The notes under the pieces: model-generated
The model's input: only the letters and a program-made list of their open reading frames with translations
The model's database searches: none
Told to the model about the DNA's origin: nothing
Part shown: in pieces, positions 10,707 to 19,578 of the stretch
Numbering within the stretch: the first letter of the stretch is position 1
How the letters are laid out: each line of letters begins with the position of its first letter
Translations under genes and position numbers: made by a program
DNA from: Micromonospora globispora
GTDB lineage: Bacteria; Actinomycetota; Actinomycetes; Mycobacteriales; Micromonosporaceae
DNA length: 45,150 nucleotides
Direction of reading: 5' to 3'
Assembly: GCF_003857015.1 (NCBI RefSeq)
Contig: NZ_QGGF01000251.1
Span: forward strand, 1 to 45,150

Positions 10707-12071
10707 TCAGAGGCGTTCGAAGCCACGGGTCAGTTCCCAGTCCGTCACGGCGGCGTCGAAGGCGGCGAGTTCGACCCTCGCCTGGTTGGCGTAGTGGGCG
10801 ACGACCTCGTCGCCGAAGGCGTCCTTCGCCACCGTGGAGGACTCCCAGAGGGTCAGGGCGTCGCGCAGGGTGCCGGGAACGCGCTCGGCGGCCACGTCGG
10901 CGTACGCGTTGCCGGTGCACTCGTCGCCCAGCTCCAGCTCCCGTTCGATGCCGTGCACCGCCCCCGCCACCAGGGCCGCGATCGCCAGGTACGGGTTGAC
11001 GTCCGCCCCGGGCACCCGGTTCTCCACCCGCATGCCCTGCCCGTGCCCGACGAGCCGCAGCGCGCAGGTGCGGTTGTCGGTGCCCCAGCGCAGCGCGGTC
11101 GGGGCGAACGAGCCGGGCTGGTACCGCTTGTAGGAGTTGATGTTCGGGGCGAAGAAGAGGCTCATCTCCCGCATGGTGTCGAGCAGCCCGGCGAGGACCC
11201 GCTGCCCGGTCACGCTCAGGTGCGCCGGCCCGTCTCCGAGCATCGCCGACCGGCCGTCCCGGTCCCGCAGCGAGAAATGGATGTGGCAGGAGTTGCCCTC
11301 CCGCGCGTTCGGCTTGGCCATGAAGGTGATCGCCATGCCCTCCTGGGCGGCGATCTCCTTGGCCCCGTTCTTGTAGATCGCGTGGTGGTCGGCGCAGGCG
11401 ATCGCCTCGTCGTACCGGAAGGCGATCTCGTGCTGGCCCAGGTTGCACTCGCCCTTGGCGCTCTCCGGCGTCAGCCCCGCACCGGCCATCTCGGTGCGGA
11501 TCCGGCGCAGCAGCGGCTCCACCCGGGCGGTGCCGAGCAGTGAGTAGTCCACGTTGTACTGGTTGGCCGGGGTGAGCTCGCGGTAGCCGCGCCGCCAGGC
11601 GTCCTCGTACGAGTTGCAGAAGAGGACGAACTCCAGTTCGGTGCCGGCGTACGCGGTCAGCCCGTGGGCGGCCAGCCGGTCGAGCTGCCGACGCAGGATC
11701 TGCCGGGGCGAGGCGACCACCGGGCCGGAGCCGTCCAGCCACTCCAGGTCGGCCAGGAGCATCGCGGTGCCCGGCTGCCAGGGCACCCGGCGCAGGGTGG
11801 CGAGGTCCGGTTTCATGGCGAAGTCGCCGTAGCCGCGTTCCCAGCTCGACATCGCGTACCCGTCGACGGTGTTCATGTCGACGTCCACCGCGAGCAGGTA
11901 GTTGCACCCCTCGCTGCCGTGCGCGACCACCTGGTCGAGGAAGTAGGGGGCGTGGAACCGCTTGCCCTGCAACCGGCCCTGCATGTCGACCAGGGCCAGC
12001 ACCACCGTGTCGATCTCGCGCTCGGCGACGGCGACCCGGAGTTGTTCCAGCGTGAGCGGGGCTTTCCTCAT
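10707..12071 (-). CDS. glutamine synthetase-like gamma-glutamyl-amine ligase (GlnA3/GlnA4/PuuA type)
   Basis: A 454-residue protein of the glutamine synthetase fold. Visible hallmarks are the metal-ligand strand AGTELEFVLF, the second glutamate region AKGECNLGQHEIAF, the histidine motif NSCHIHFSL, and the C-terminal substrate/ATP segment RVENRVPGADVNPY. It lacks the adenylylation-type ending of GlnA1 and groups by eye with Streptomyces GlnA3/GlnA4 and E. coli PuuA, which ligate glutamate to polyamines or ethanolamine. Its operon (amine-type permease, FadR regulator, aldehyde dehydrogenase, SDR, gamma-glutamyl hydrolase) supports catabolism rather than nitrogen assimilation. ATG at 12071 has GGAGG at eight bases. 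Whether the substrate is a polyamine, ethanolamine or another monoamine cannot be read from sequence. Confidence 0.88.
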   Translation of the reverse strand: MRKAPLTLEQLRVAVAEREIDTVVLALVDMQGRLQGKRFHAPYFLDQVVAHGSEGCNYLLAVDVDMNTVDGYAMSSWERGYGDFAMKPDLATLRRVPWQPGTAMLLADLEWLDGSGPVVASPRQILRRQLDRLAAHGLTAYAGTELEFVLFCNSYEDAWRRGYRELTPANQYNVDYSLLGTARVEPLLRRIRTEMAGAGLTPESAKGECNLGQHEIAFRYDEAIACADHHAIYKNGAKEIAAQEGMAITFMAKPNAREGNSCHIHFSLRDRDGRSAMLGDGPAHLSVTGQRVLAGLLDTMREMSLFFAPNINSYKRYQPGSFAPTALRWGTDNRTCALRLVGHGQGMRVENRVPGADVNPYLAIAALVAGAVHGIERELELGDECTGNAYADVAAERVPGTLRDALTLWESSTVAKDAFGDEVVAHYANQARVELAAFDAAVTDWELTRGFERL

Positions 12072-12091
12072 CGGCGCGCCTCCATAAGAAA

Positions 12092-12125
12092 GGTCTACTA
12101 CCGAACCATTGCATCGGTCAATGGT
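12092..12125 (-). promoter_or_regulatory. candidate operator and promoter for the ligase gene
   Basis: A perfect inverted repeat ACCATTG, seven-base spacer, CAATGGT occupies 12105-12125, in the 63-bp gap between regulator and ligase genes. On the minus strand it overlaps a TTGACC -35 candidate (12121-12116), with TAGACC (12097-12092) as a weak -10 at 18 bases. The 9-mer CCATTGACC is repeated at the permease promoter, which suggests binding by the FadR-type regulator encoded between them. Confidence 0.55.
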
Positions 12126-12134
12126 CGGCCCGGC

Positions 12135-12953
12135 TCACGCGAGCAGTCCGCGCAGCAGCTCCGCCGTGCCGTCGCAGTGCTCCTCCATCACCAACCGAGC
12201 GCCATTCGGGTCTCCCGCCAGGATCGCATCGATGATCCGAGTGTGCTGGGCGTCGGAGTGGTCGAGGTTGCGGGCGATCACCGGGATCGCGGCGAGGAGT
12301 CGGTCGAGGGTCAGCTGCACGTCGGCGATCGCCGCGGCCAACGACGGGGAGCCGCTGGCCGCCGCGACCGCCAGGTGCAGGCGGGAGTCGGCGACGCGAC
12401 GGGTCACCGGATCACGGTCGCGGGAGGCGGCCAGTGCGCCGACGAGATGCTGCCGCTCGGTCGCGGACAGGCTGCGGTTGGCGGCCAGGGCGGCCGCGCC
12501 CGACTCCAGTACCCGCCGGAAATCCAGCGCGTCGGGCAACCTGTCGCCCATCTCGCGGGCCAACTCTCCCGCGTCGGGACTCCCGCCGCCGGCACCGCGA
12601 GCAGGCAGCGCCGAGAGGACGAACGTCCCGCCGGACCGCCCTCGGCGGGACTCCAGATACCCGGCGTCCCGTAAGGCCGCTATCGCCTCCCGTAGCGTCA
12701 CCCGGCTGACCTGAAGTCGTTCGGCCAACTCGCGCTCGGCGGGCAGCCGCTCGCCGACCCGGACCATGCCCAGCTTGATCGCCTGGACGAGCCGGGCAAC
12801 GGTGATCTCGAAGGCGTTGCCGCCGCGCACCGGACGCCACACCGGAAATGCCGGTACGGCTGTCGCGTTCGCGTCCGGTATCGATGCCGCCTCGCCGCTC
12901 GCCGCCCGAGCGGCGGCGACACCCGACTCGGCGGTCCCGGCATTGATCGGCAT
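12135..12953 (-). CDS. FadR-subfamily GntR transcriptional regulator
   Basis: This 272-residue protein has a GntR winged helix-turn-helix at residues about 46-115 (RLPAERELAERLQVSRVTLR, then EAIAALRDAGYLESRRG). A helical FCD-type ligand domain follows to the C-terminus, with histidines in HLVGAL, LHLAVAAASG and HTRIIDAI that resemble the metal/ligand site of that domain. The ATG at 12953 has GAAAGGA at six bases. The first 45 residues are a low-complexity extension. It lies between the permease and the ligase gene on the same strand and probably represses the operon until an amine or derived acid binds. Shared CCATTGACC sites before both flanking genes are candidate operators. Confidence 0.88.
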   Translation of the reverse strand: MPINAGTAESGVAAARAASGEAASIPDANATAVPAFPVWRPVRGGNAFEITVARLVQAIKLGMVRVGERLPAERELAERLQVSRVTLREAIAALRDAGYLESRRGRSGGTFVLSALPARGAGGGSPDAGELAREMGDRLPDALDFRRVLESGAAALAANRSLSATERQHLVGALAASRDRDPVTRRVADSRLHLAVAAASGSPSLAAAIADVQLTLDRLLAAIPVIARNLDHSDAQHTRIIDAILAGDPNGARLVMEEHCDGTAELLRGLLA

Positions 12954-13022
12954 CGGCCGTCCTTTCTCCACCGTCCGGTCCGGGTGGCGGGTGCCCACCG
13001 GAGCACCCGCCACGCCGGCAAC

Positions 13023-14588
13023 CTAGTCGGCGGTCGGCTCGGTGACGGGCTCGGCGCCCGCCGCCGGCCTGGGGATCACCGGATCCGGCACGTTGTGGCG
13101 GGGGCCGGTGAACCAGTGCCGCGCGCTCAGCATCCACCACAGCCAGGCCCCGCCGAGCACGACGCCGACCGCGACGATCGTGTAGTTGAAGGTGCTGGCG
13201 GTGACGGGGCTGCTGGTGGGCAGCACGAACAAAACGCAGATGATCACAACCCAGGCGATCGCGATCCACCCGACCGGCGCGCTCCACCGACCCAGGTTCC
13301 ACACGCCGACCTGGAAGTCCGGCGTCCGCCGGCGCAGGAAGACCGGTGCCACGTACGCGATGTAGAGGCCGATCACCGCGATGGAGGTGGCCGCCAGGTA
13401 GGCGGTGGTGTTCCAGAGCGACGGCAGGACCAGCAGCGAGGAGCACACCACGCAGAGCCAGATGGAGTTCGTCGGCGTACCCGTGCGCGGGTTGACGCGC
13501 TTCCAGATTCGGGAGCCCGGCAGCGCGCCGTCCCGGCTGAACGCGTAGGCCATCCGAGAGTTCGCCGTGACCGAGGCCATGCCGCAGAAGAACTGGGCGA
13601 CCACGCAGATGAAGAGCAGGAAGGTACCGAGGTCGTGGCCCACCGCGTCGATGAAGATCTGCGCCGGGGGCAGAGCCAGGTCGGTGGTCCGCTCCGCGTC
13701 GTAGTCCTGGATGGACCAGGTGATGGCGAACAGCAGCACGAATCCGGCGATGACCGACACCACCACCGACATCACGATGCCGCGCGGCGCGGACCGTGCG
13801 GCGTCGTGGGTCTCCTCCGCCACGTGTGCGCTGGCGTCGTAGCCGGTGTAGGTGTACTGCGCCATCAGCAGGCCGATGAGGACCGCGTACACCGCCGCGC
13901 TGCCGAAGGTGAATCCGGTCTCGTTGCGCACCTCGACGAAGACCTCGGAGATCGGCTTGTGCTGTTCCGGCACGATCGCCAGCACGGCCACGATGACCGC
14001 CACGCCGACCAGGTGCCACCAGGCGCTGATGTCCGACAGCACCCGCACCAGGTTGACGCCGAAGGTGTTGAGCAGACCGTGGGCGATGATGATCAGCAGG
14101 AAGATCAGGAAGGTCCGCCCTGCCGTCACCTCCATGTCGAAGGCGAGGCCGAGGAAGGCGGACGTCGTGATCGCCGCGCCGAAGTCGATCGCCGCGGTGA
14201 CCGCCACCTCGCCGAGGAAGTTGAACCAGCCGACGAACCAGGCCCAGGCGGGCTTGTTCCGCTTGGCCAGCGCGGCGGCCCACCAGTAGAGGGCCCCGGC
14301 GGTGGGATAGACCGAGCAGATCTCGGCCATGGCCAGCGCCACGAAGATCACCATGACGCCGACGAAGAGCCAGCCCAGGGTGATCGCCAGCGGGCCGCCC
14401 GCCGTCATGGCGATGCCGTACGACGTGATGGCGCCGGCGAGGATGGAGATGATGGAGAACGAGACTGCGAAGTTGGAGAAGCCGGACAGCTTTCGACGCA
14501 GCTCCTGCTTGTATCCGAGCTGCGCGAGCCGTTCCTCGTCGGTGATGGGGGAATTCGGGGGTACGCCGTCCTGGATCGTTGAGCTCAT
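13023..14588 (-). CDS. APC-superfamily amino acid/amine permease
   Basis: A 521-residue membrane protein with about twelve hydrophobic segments. It has the APC-family opening (RKLSGFSNFAVSFSIISILA, GAITSYG) and the conserved MAEICSVYPTAGALYWWAA segment. The central QYTYTGYDASAHVAEET motif is typical of the eukaryote-like GABA/choline/amino acid permease subgroup. It probably imports the amine or amino compound consumed by the downstream ligase and dehydrogenases. The ATG at 14588 has AGGGAGA at about six bases. It is the first gene of the operon; the regulator follows after 69 bases. A TTGACC/GATTAT promoter with 17-bp spacing lies 60-90 bases upstream. Substrate identity is an inference from context. 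Confidence 0.88.
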   Translation of the reverse strand: MSSTIQDGVPPNSPITDEERLAQLGYKQELRRKLSGFSNFAVSFSIISILAGAITSYGIAMTAGGPLAITLGWLFVGVMVIFVALAMAEICSVYPTAGALYWWAAALAKRNKPAWAWFVGWFNFLGEVAVTAAIDFGAAITTSAFLGLAFDMEVTAGRTFLIFLLIIIAHGLLNTFGVNLVRVLSDISAWWHLVGVAVIVAVLAIVPEQHKPISEVFVEVRNETGFTFGSAAVYAVLIGLLMAQYTYTGYDASAHVAEETHDAARSAPRGIVMSVVVSVIAGFVLLFAITWSIQDYDAERTTDLALPPAQIFIDAVGHDLGTFLLFICVVAQFFCGMASVTANSRMAYAFSRDGALPGSRIWKRVNPRTGTPTNSIWLCVVCSSLLVLPSLWNTTAYLAATSIAVIGLYIAYVAPVFLRRRTPDFQVGVWNLGRWSAPVGWIAIAWVVIICVLFVLPTSSPVTASTFNYTIVAVGVVLGGAWLWWMLSARHWFTGPRHNVPDPVIPRPAAGAEPVTEPTAD

Positions 14589-14647
14589 CGGTGTCTCCCT
14601 TGGACCGCGGAGGGTGGAGACTGTGACCCGGGCCACTGTCTGACGGG

Positions 14648-14679
14648 ATAATCGCGCCCACGCTCAACGAGGTCAATGG
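14648..14679 (-). promoter_or_regulatory. promoter of the amine operon with overlapping putative regulator site
   Basis: On the minus strand TTGACC (14676-14671) and GATTAT (14653-14648) are 17 bases apart, a good sigma-70-like promoter. The -35 lies within CCATTGACC (14679-14671), a 9-mer also found at the ligase-gene promoter (12124-12116). A repressor bound there would block polymerase. Confidence 0.55.
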
Positions 14680-14680
14680 A

Positions 14681-14700
14681 GATCGACCGAAAATTCGATC
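14681..14700. repeat. inverted repeat just upstream of the amine-operon promoter
   Basis: GATCGA (14681-14686) and TCGATC (14695-14700) form a 6-bp inverted repeat with an A/T-rich eight-base centre, one base beyond the CCATTGACC site. It is a candidate second operator or activator site. Confidence 0.45.
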
Positions 14701-14954
14701 AGGACCAGACCTTTAACCGATGTCCGCCGCGCTAAATGCGTTGCCGCACCCGTCGCCCCACCGCATCCTTGAGCCAGCGACCAGGCCCGATCGCGACGGG
14801 CCACCGCCGGGCGCTCGGCAACGCCCGGTCCGCGACGGCGCGGGGCGGCCAACCTCTCTCTCACTCGTACGGCGATCCGCCGTACCCTCCGGACGCCCCG
14901 CGCCGACGCCCCAGGCCAACGGCGCGACGCCGTCGGACGTGGCATCTTTTGCCG

Positions 14955-15869
14955 TCACGACCCTCTGCCGGCGGCGACGCAGGCCATCAGGAAGTCGGTC
15001 GCCGGCACGGCGAAGACCAGGCAGACGGCCGCCATCCGGGGGATCGACGGCCGCCGCGCGGCGACCGCGTAGACCGCGACCAGGAGCGGCGCCGCGATCG
15101 TCTGCGTCGTCCAGGACTCCCGCCGCACCAGCAGGTCCAGGTGACAGCAGGCCAGCCACGCCGCGGTGGCCCCGACCCAGAGGGCAAGCCCGACGCGGTG
15201 ACAGAACCGCGGCGTCCAGCGCACCGCCGCCGTCGTGTCACCGGCCGCCTCGTCCGCGTCGACGTCCAGCACCGTCGTGGGCAGGTAGAGCGCGGCCGCC
15301 AGCAGCAGGCCCAGCACGGCCAGGACGACCGGGTAGTCAGCGATCGGCCGGTGCAGCGACCAGCCCGCCACCGGCGCGAGCACGCCCACCACGACGGCGT
15401 TGACCACGACGTCGGCCCCGGCGCGGGCCTTCAGCCGAATCGGTGGGGCGCTGTAGAGCCGGCCGAGCAGCAGCACGGCGGCGGTGCCCGCGCCGAAGAC
15501 CGGCCCGATGGCCAGCGCGAGGACCATCGCCCCCACCGTGCACCCGGCGTGCCACCGGACCAGGTCGGTCTTGGTCAACACGCCGGTGACCAGCGGAGCC
15601 GTCGCCTTGCGCGGGTTGCGCCGGTCGCTGGGCAGGTCGTGCAGGTCGTTGACGGCGAGGACCGCACCCCAGACCAGCGGCCCGAGCACGACCAGCGCGG
15701 CGAGCGAGCGGGGAACCGCCTCGGCGGGCGGCAGCCAGCTCCGCGTCGCCAGAACGGCACCGAGATAGCCGGCGCCCCAGCCGAGCGGCCAGAACCAGGG
15801 TCGCGTCATCCGGACGAACGCCCAGGCCCGGGCCCGCTGCCGGGTGGTTGACCGAGTCAGGAGGACCAT
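14955..15869 (-). CDS. UbiA-family prenyltransferase
   Basis: A 304-residue integral membrane protein of the UbiA family. The first aspartate motif is NDLHDLPSD (N74, D75, D78, D82), which binds the prenyl diphosphate through magnesium. The second is LDVDADEAAGD (D202, D204, D206, D211). Between them lies LYSAPPIRLKARAG, the conserved loop seen in chlorophyll-synthase and lycopene-elongase type members. About eight hydrophobic segments alternate with these loops. It transfers a prenyl group to a hydrophobic acceptor; the acceptor cannot be deduced, and no quinone, carotenoid or arabinan gene lies next to it. Start ATG at 15869. It is separated by 135 bases from the DUF456 gene on the same strand. 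Confidence 0.88.
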   Translation of the reverse strand: MVLLTRSTTRQRARAWAFVRMTRPWFWPLGWGAGYLGAVLATRSWLPPAEAVPRSLAALVVLGPLVWGAVLAVNDLHDLPSDRRNPRKATAPLVTGVLTKTDLVRWHAGCTVGAMVLALAIGPVFGAGTAAVLLLGRLYSAPPIRLKARAGADVVVNAVVVGVLAPVAGWSLHRPIADYPVVLAVLGLLLAAALYLPTTVLDVDADEAAGDTTAAVRWTPRFCHRVGLALWVGATAAWLACCHLDLLVRRESWTTQTIAAPLLVAVYAVAARRPSIPRMAAVCLVFAVPATDFLMACVAAGRGS

Positions 15870-16004
15870 GACCCGACGCTAGGAATCCGGCGGACACCGG
15901 GCCTCCCACCTGCGGGTCGGTCGCCTCCCGCTCGGGAGGGAACCCGACGTGGTGGTCAGGGATGGTGTCGACGGAGGTGCCGCCGCGCCGGACGATGGCC
16001 GGGA

Positions 16005-16505
16005 TCAGGTCAGCAGCAGGCCGGCGACCCAGAGGGCGGCGATCACCAGGCCGGCGAGGAACTCGACCAGCATGGACAGACCGGCCGCCTTGAGGGCCTG
16101 CACGGTGGCCGGCCAGGCGAGCTGGTTGCTGCCCAGCCGCAGCCGTTCGGCGCCCCACACCCCGCCGACGAAGCCGAGCAGCAGGCCGACCACCGGGATG
16201 ACGAAGAACCCGACCAGCCCGAGCAGACCCCCGGCGAGCAGGGACGAGGTCGGCACCCCGGTACGTTTCAGGTTCCGCCCGGGCCAGAGGTACTTGACGA
16301 CGGTGGCGCCGGCGGCGACCACGGTAGCGGCGGCGAGCACCGCCCAGCGGGCCGGGCCGGCACCGCCGAAGATCGCCCAGACCAGCACCCCGCCCCAGCA
16401 GAGCGGCAGCGCGGGCAGCCCGGGGACCACCACCCCGGCCAGCCCGGCCAGGATGGCCAGCGCGGCGACCACGGAGACCGCCGCCTGCGTGTCGGTCAGA
16501 TCCAT
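16005..16505 (-). CDS. DUF456 family membrane protein
   Basis: A 166-residue hydrophobic protein with about five membrane segments and glycine-rich helices. Recognisable family stretches are GLAGVVVPGLPALPLCWGGV near residues 21-40 and FFVIPVVGLLLGFVGGVWGA near 120-139. DUF456 proteins have no established function. ATG at 16505. It is 79 bases downstream of the GGDEF-EAL gene on the same strand, but no coupling signal is seen. Confidence 0.82.
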   Translation of the reverse strand: MDLTDTQAAVSVVAALAILAGLAGVVVPGLPALPLCWGGVLVWAIFGGAGPARWAVLAAATVVAAGATVVKYLWPGRNLKRTGVPTSSLLAGGLLGLVGFFVIPVVGLLLGFVGGVWGAERLRLGSNQLAWPATVQALKAAGLSMLVEFLAGLVIAALWVAGLLLT

Positions 16506-16584
16506 GCCGGCAACTCCCGATCGGTGCAGGCCCGACGCGTCGTCGGTCCGGTCATGCGACCGTCATGCCCCACGAGCGGCCCCC

Positions 16585-18753
16585 TCATGCCGCCGCCTCC
16601 CCTTTCGCGAGCCGGCCTCGGATTTGATCGGCCGGTACCGGCGGGCCGAACCAGCGCCCCTGCCCGGTGTCGCAGCGCAGCGCCCGGAGCCGTTCCGCCT
16701 GCACCCCGGTCTCCACCGCCTCGGCGGTCACCCAGAGCTCCAGCGCGTGCGCCAGCCGGACCAGCGCGTCGACGATCCGCTCGTCCCGGTGATCGGCGGC
16801 CGCGTCGACCCCGTCGGCCCGGATCCCCTCGACGAACGGTCCGGCCAGCTTGACGCAGTGGATCGGCAACCGGCGCAGGTACGCCAGGTTCGAGTACCCG
16901 GTGCCGAAGTCGTCGATGGCCAGCCGTACGCCGAGGTCGGCGAGCTGGTGCAGCGCCCGCAGCGGCTCCCCGGCGGTCCCCATGACGGCGCTCTCGGTCA
17001 GCTCCAGCTGGAGCAGGTCGGCGGGAAGGCCGGTGGTGCGCAGGCCCTCCGCCACCGTCTCGACGATCGCCGGGTCGTCGGCCTGCCGGGCGGCCAGGTT
17101 GACGCTGACCACCAGTCGGGTGTCCGGGCACGCCCGCCGCCAGCTCTCCGCGTCCCGGCACGCCTGCCGGAGCACCCACGCGCCGAGCCGGACGATCAAC
17201 CCGGTTTCCTCGGCCAGGCCGATGAACCGGTCCGGCCCGATCAGCCCCAGCTCCGGGTGCTGCCAGCGGACCAGCGCCTCCACCGCCACCATCGCACCGT
17301 CCAGCAGCGACACGATGGGCTGGTAGTGCAGCACGAACTCGCCCCGGTCCAGCGCCGCGGGCAGCCCGGCGGCCAGGGCGGAACGGGCGATGTCGGCGGC
17401 GCTGCGCTCCGGGTCGTACACCGCCCACCGGCCGCGCCCCTCGGCCTTGGCCCAGTAGAGCGTCGTATCCGCGGCCTTCATCAGCTCCGACGCGCTGGTC
17501 TCCGCGGCCGGGCACTCCACGATGCCGATGCTGGCCGACACGGCGAGCTGCTGATCGCCGACGTGCACCGGGGCGGAGACGGCGGCCAGCGCCAGCTCGG
17601 CCACCTCCACCGCGTCGTCGATGCCGTCGCCGGAGTCGACCAGGATGACGAACTCGTCGCCGCCCATCCGGGCGACCAGGTGGCCGCGCCCGGCGACGCA
17701 GTCGGCGAGCCGCCGGCCGATCACGATCAGCAGCCGGTCACCGAGGTCGTGGCCGAGGCTGTCGTTGATCGCCTTGAAGCCGTCCAGGTCGAGGAAGCAG
17801 ATCCCGACCCGCTGCTCCGGGCGGGCCGTCTCGAAGACGTGCCCCAGCGTCTCGAAGAAGAGCGTCCGGTTGGGCAGCCCGGTGAGCGGGTCGTGCAGCG
17901 CCTGGAAACGCAGCCGCTGCTGGAGTTCGTACCGCTCGGTGATGTCCTCGATCATCGCCACGGTGAACCGCGGCCGGCCGTCGTCGTACCGGATCAGCGA
18001 GACGGCCAGGTCGGTCCAGACGATGCTGCCGTCCTTGCGGTAGTAGCGCTTCTCCACCCGGGCGCGGTCGTGCTTGCCCTCGATCAGCTCCTGGTAGAGC
18101 TCCCACATGCCGGCCGCGTCGTCGGGGTGGAAGAGCGACGCCACGTTGATCTCGCGCAGCTCCTCCATGGTGTAGCCGAGCATGTCGGCGAAGGACTGGT
18201 TGACGTCGAGGATGGTCCCGTCGATGCCGGCGATCCCGATGCCGATCGCCGCGCCGATGAAGACCGCGCGGAACCGCGCCTCGCTGTCCCGCAACGCCTG
18301 CTCGACGGCGTCCCGGGCCTGCCAGGCCGAGCGCGCGATCCGCTCCTGCTGGCTGAACGTGCGGCCGCGCAGGGCCCGGGCGAAGCCGGCGGAGAGCGCG
18401 CCCTGCAACGCCGCCACCCGCTCCCGGGCGACCGGTGACGCCGCCCGGGCCGGCAGCACCTCGGGCAGAAAACGCTCGCCGAGCGCGCGTACCGACCAGT
18501 CCAGCACGCCGGGCTCGGTGAGGTGGGCCTCCACCAGCGCCCGCCCGACGTCCTCCCCCGGCTCGGCGGAGAACGTCCCGGCGAGCAGGCCCTGGGCCAG
18601 CCGTACGGTGTGCACGAGCAGCAGCCGCTCGGTCTCGGCCGCGCTCAACGGCACGAACCCGAGTCGGCGTACCACGCGGGCCCACTCGGCGGCGTACGCC
18701 TGGGCGCCGGACCGGCTGAAGTCGTCCCCGCTGGGCTCCGGGACGGCGGGCAT
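16585..18753 (-). CDS. PAS-GGDEF-EAL cyclic-di-GMP signalling protein
   Basis: A 722-residue cytoplasmic protein. Residues 1-150 form a helical N-terminal domain of unknown role; 156-275 is a PAS domain (FRAVFIGAAIGIGIAGIDGT and FTVAMIEDITERYE); 285-445 is GGDEF with an intact GGDEF at 364-368; 455-720 is EAL with EAL at 492-494. The EAL catalytic residues are largely conserved: N in VSVNLAAR, E in LELTES, DD in AIDDFGTGY, K in CVKLAGPF, E in AEAVET, and Q in TGQGRWFGPP. Both synthesis and hydrolysis of cyclic-di-GMP are therefore possible. No transmembrane segment was seen, so PAS sensing would be internal (redox, oxygen or small ligand). It is six bases downstream of the methyltransferase gene and likely co-transcribed with it. 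Confidence 0.92.
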   Translation of the reverse strand: MPAVPEPSGDDFSRSGAQAYAAEWARVVRRLGFVPLSAAETERLLLVHTVRLAQGLLAGTFSAEPGEDVGRALVEAHLTEPGVLDWSVRALGERFLPEVLPARAASPVARERVAALQGALSAGFARALRGRTFSQQERIARSAWQARDAVEQALRDSEARFRAVFIGAAIGIGIAGIDGTILDVNQSFADMLGYTMEELREINVASLFHPDDAAGMWELYQELIEGKHDRARVEKRYYRKDGSIVWTDLAVSLIRYDDGRPRFTVAMIEDITERYELQQRLRFQALHDPLTGLPNRTLFFETLGHVFETARPEQRVGICFLDLDGFKAINDSLGHDLGDRLLIVIGRRLADCVAGRGHLVARMGGDEFVILVDSGDGIDDAVEVAELALAAVSAPVHVGDQQLAVSASIGIVECPAAETSASELMKAADTTLYWAKAEGRGRWAVYDPERSAADIARSALAAGLPAALDRGEFVLHYQPIVSLLDGAMVAVEALVRWQHPELGLIGPDRFIGLAEETGLIVRLGAWVLRQACRDAESWRRACPDTRLVVSVNLAARQADDPAIVETVAEGLRTTGLPADLLQLELTESAVMGTAGEPLRALHQLADLGVRLAIDDFGTGYSNLAYLRRLPIHCVKLAGPFVEGIRADGVDAAADHRDERIVDALVRLAHALELWVTAEAVETGVQAERLRALRCDTGQGRWFGPPVPADQIRGRLAKGEAAA

Positions 18754-18759
18754 GTCGGC

Positions 18760-19578
18760 TCAGCCAGCAGGCTCGTCGTACCGGGCGACGCCGCCGAAGG
18801 CCCCGAACCGCTCCGGGTGCTCGTCCACGTCGGAGGGCGAGTCGGGCCGCCAGAGCGGCATGTGCACCACGCCCGGTTCGAGGATGGTCCAGTCGCCGAA
18901 GAAGCTGCTGATCTCGGCGCGCGAGCGGAGCGTGATCTCGGTGGCGGTACGCGCCGAGAGCTTCTGCGCGTCGAGCATCTCCTGCGGCTGGTCCTCGAAG
19001 GTGGAGTGCGAGATGACCAGGTAGCTGCCCGGGGCGGCGGCGGCCCGCAGGGTGGCCAGGATGTCGCCCGGACGGTCGGCGTCCGGGATGAAGTGGACCA
19101 CCCCGGCGAGCAGGATGCCGAGCGGCCGGTCGAAGTCGATCAGCCCGCTGGCCCGCGCCTGGTCCAGGATCAGCTTCGGCTCGCGCAGGTCGGCGTGGAT
19201 GGCCGTGGCGCGGTCGTTGCCGGCGAGCAGCTCCCGGCTGTGCGCCACGGCGACCGGGTCGATGTCCACGTAGACGACCCGCGCCTCGGGGTTCGCCGCC
19301 TGGGCGACCTCGTGCACGTTGCCGACGGTCGGGATGCCCGAACCGATGTCGAGGAACTGGTCGATGCCGGCGTCCAGCAGCGCGCGCACGGCCCGGCGCA
19401 GGAACTCCCGGCCGGAGCGCATGGTGGCGGCCAGGTTCGGGGTCATGGCGGCGATCTGCTCGGCGAGCTGCCGGTCGATCTCGAAGTTGTGCGCCCCGCC
19501 GAGGAAGTAGTCGTAGACCCGGGCCGCGCTCGGCCGGCTCAGGTCGATCTCGGCGGGAAGTCCGTCCGGCGTCTGCAT
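18760..19578 (-). CDS. SAM-dependent methyltransferase (SAV2177 / DUF574 type)
   Basis: A 272-residue protein with the family's characteristic N-terminus (SRPSAARVYDYFLGGAHNFE) and the SAM-binding motif FLDIGSGIPTVGNVHEV near residues 75-90, followed by VVYVDIDPVAVAHS. This family is abundant in actinomycetes and its substrates are mostly unknown. The ATG at 19578 follows CTGGGGGAC at about six bases. It lies only six bases upstream of the GGDEF-EAL gene, so the two probably form an operon; what a methyltransferase would do with cyclic-di-GMP signalling is not evident. A 195-bp gap upstream should hold the promoter, but no clear elements were identified. Confidence 0.88.
   Translation of the reverse strand: MQTPDGLPAEIDLSRPSAARVYDYFLGGAHNFEIDRQLAEQIAAMTPNLAATMRSGREFLRRAVRALLDAGIDQFLDIGSGIPTVGNVHEVAQAANPEARVVYVDIDPVAVAHSRELLAGNDRATAIHADLREPKLILDQARASGLIDFDRPLGILLAGVVHFIPDADRPGDILATLRAAAAPGSYLVISHSTFEDQPQEMLDAQKLSARTATEITLRSRAEISSFFGDWTILEPGVVHMPLWRPDSPSDVDEHPERFGAFGGVARYDEPAG

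Larger units (their letters stand above)
14589..14954. other. intergenic region upstream of the amine permease operon
   Basis: This 366-bp gap contains the promoter and palindromes described separately (14648-14700). From 14701 to 14954 I see no convincing gene: the only open frames have poor codon bias and no family resemblance. No clear terminator for the UbiA gene was found in the part nearest it. Confidence 0.6.

Noticed and set aside
14673..14945. A 90-codon minus-strand frame in the gap upstream of the amine operon
   Set aside because: Arg/Ala-rich shadow composition, no homology recognised, and it overlaps the operator region of the permease promoter.
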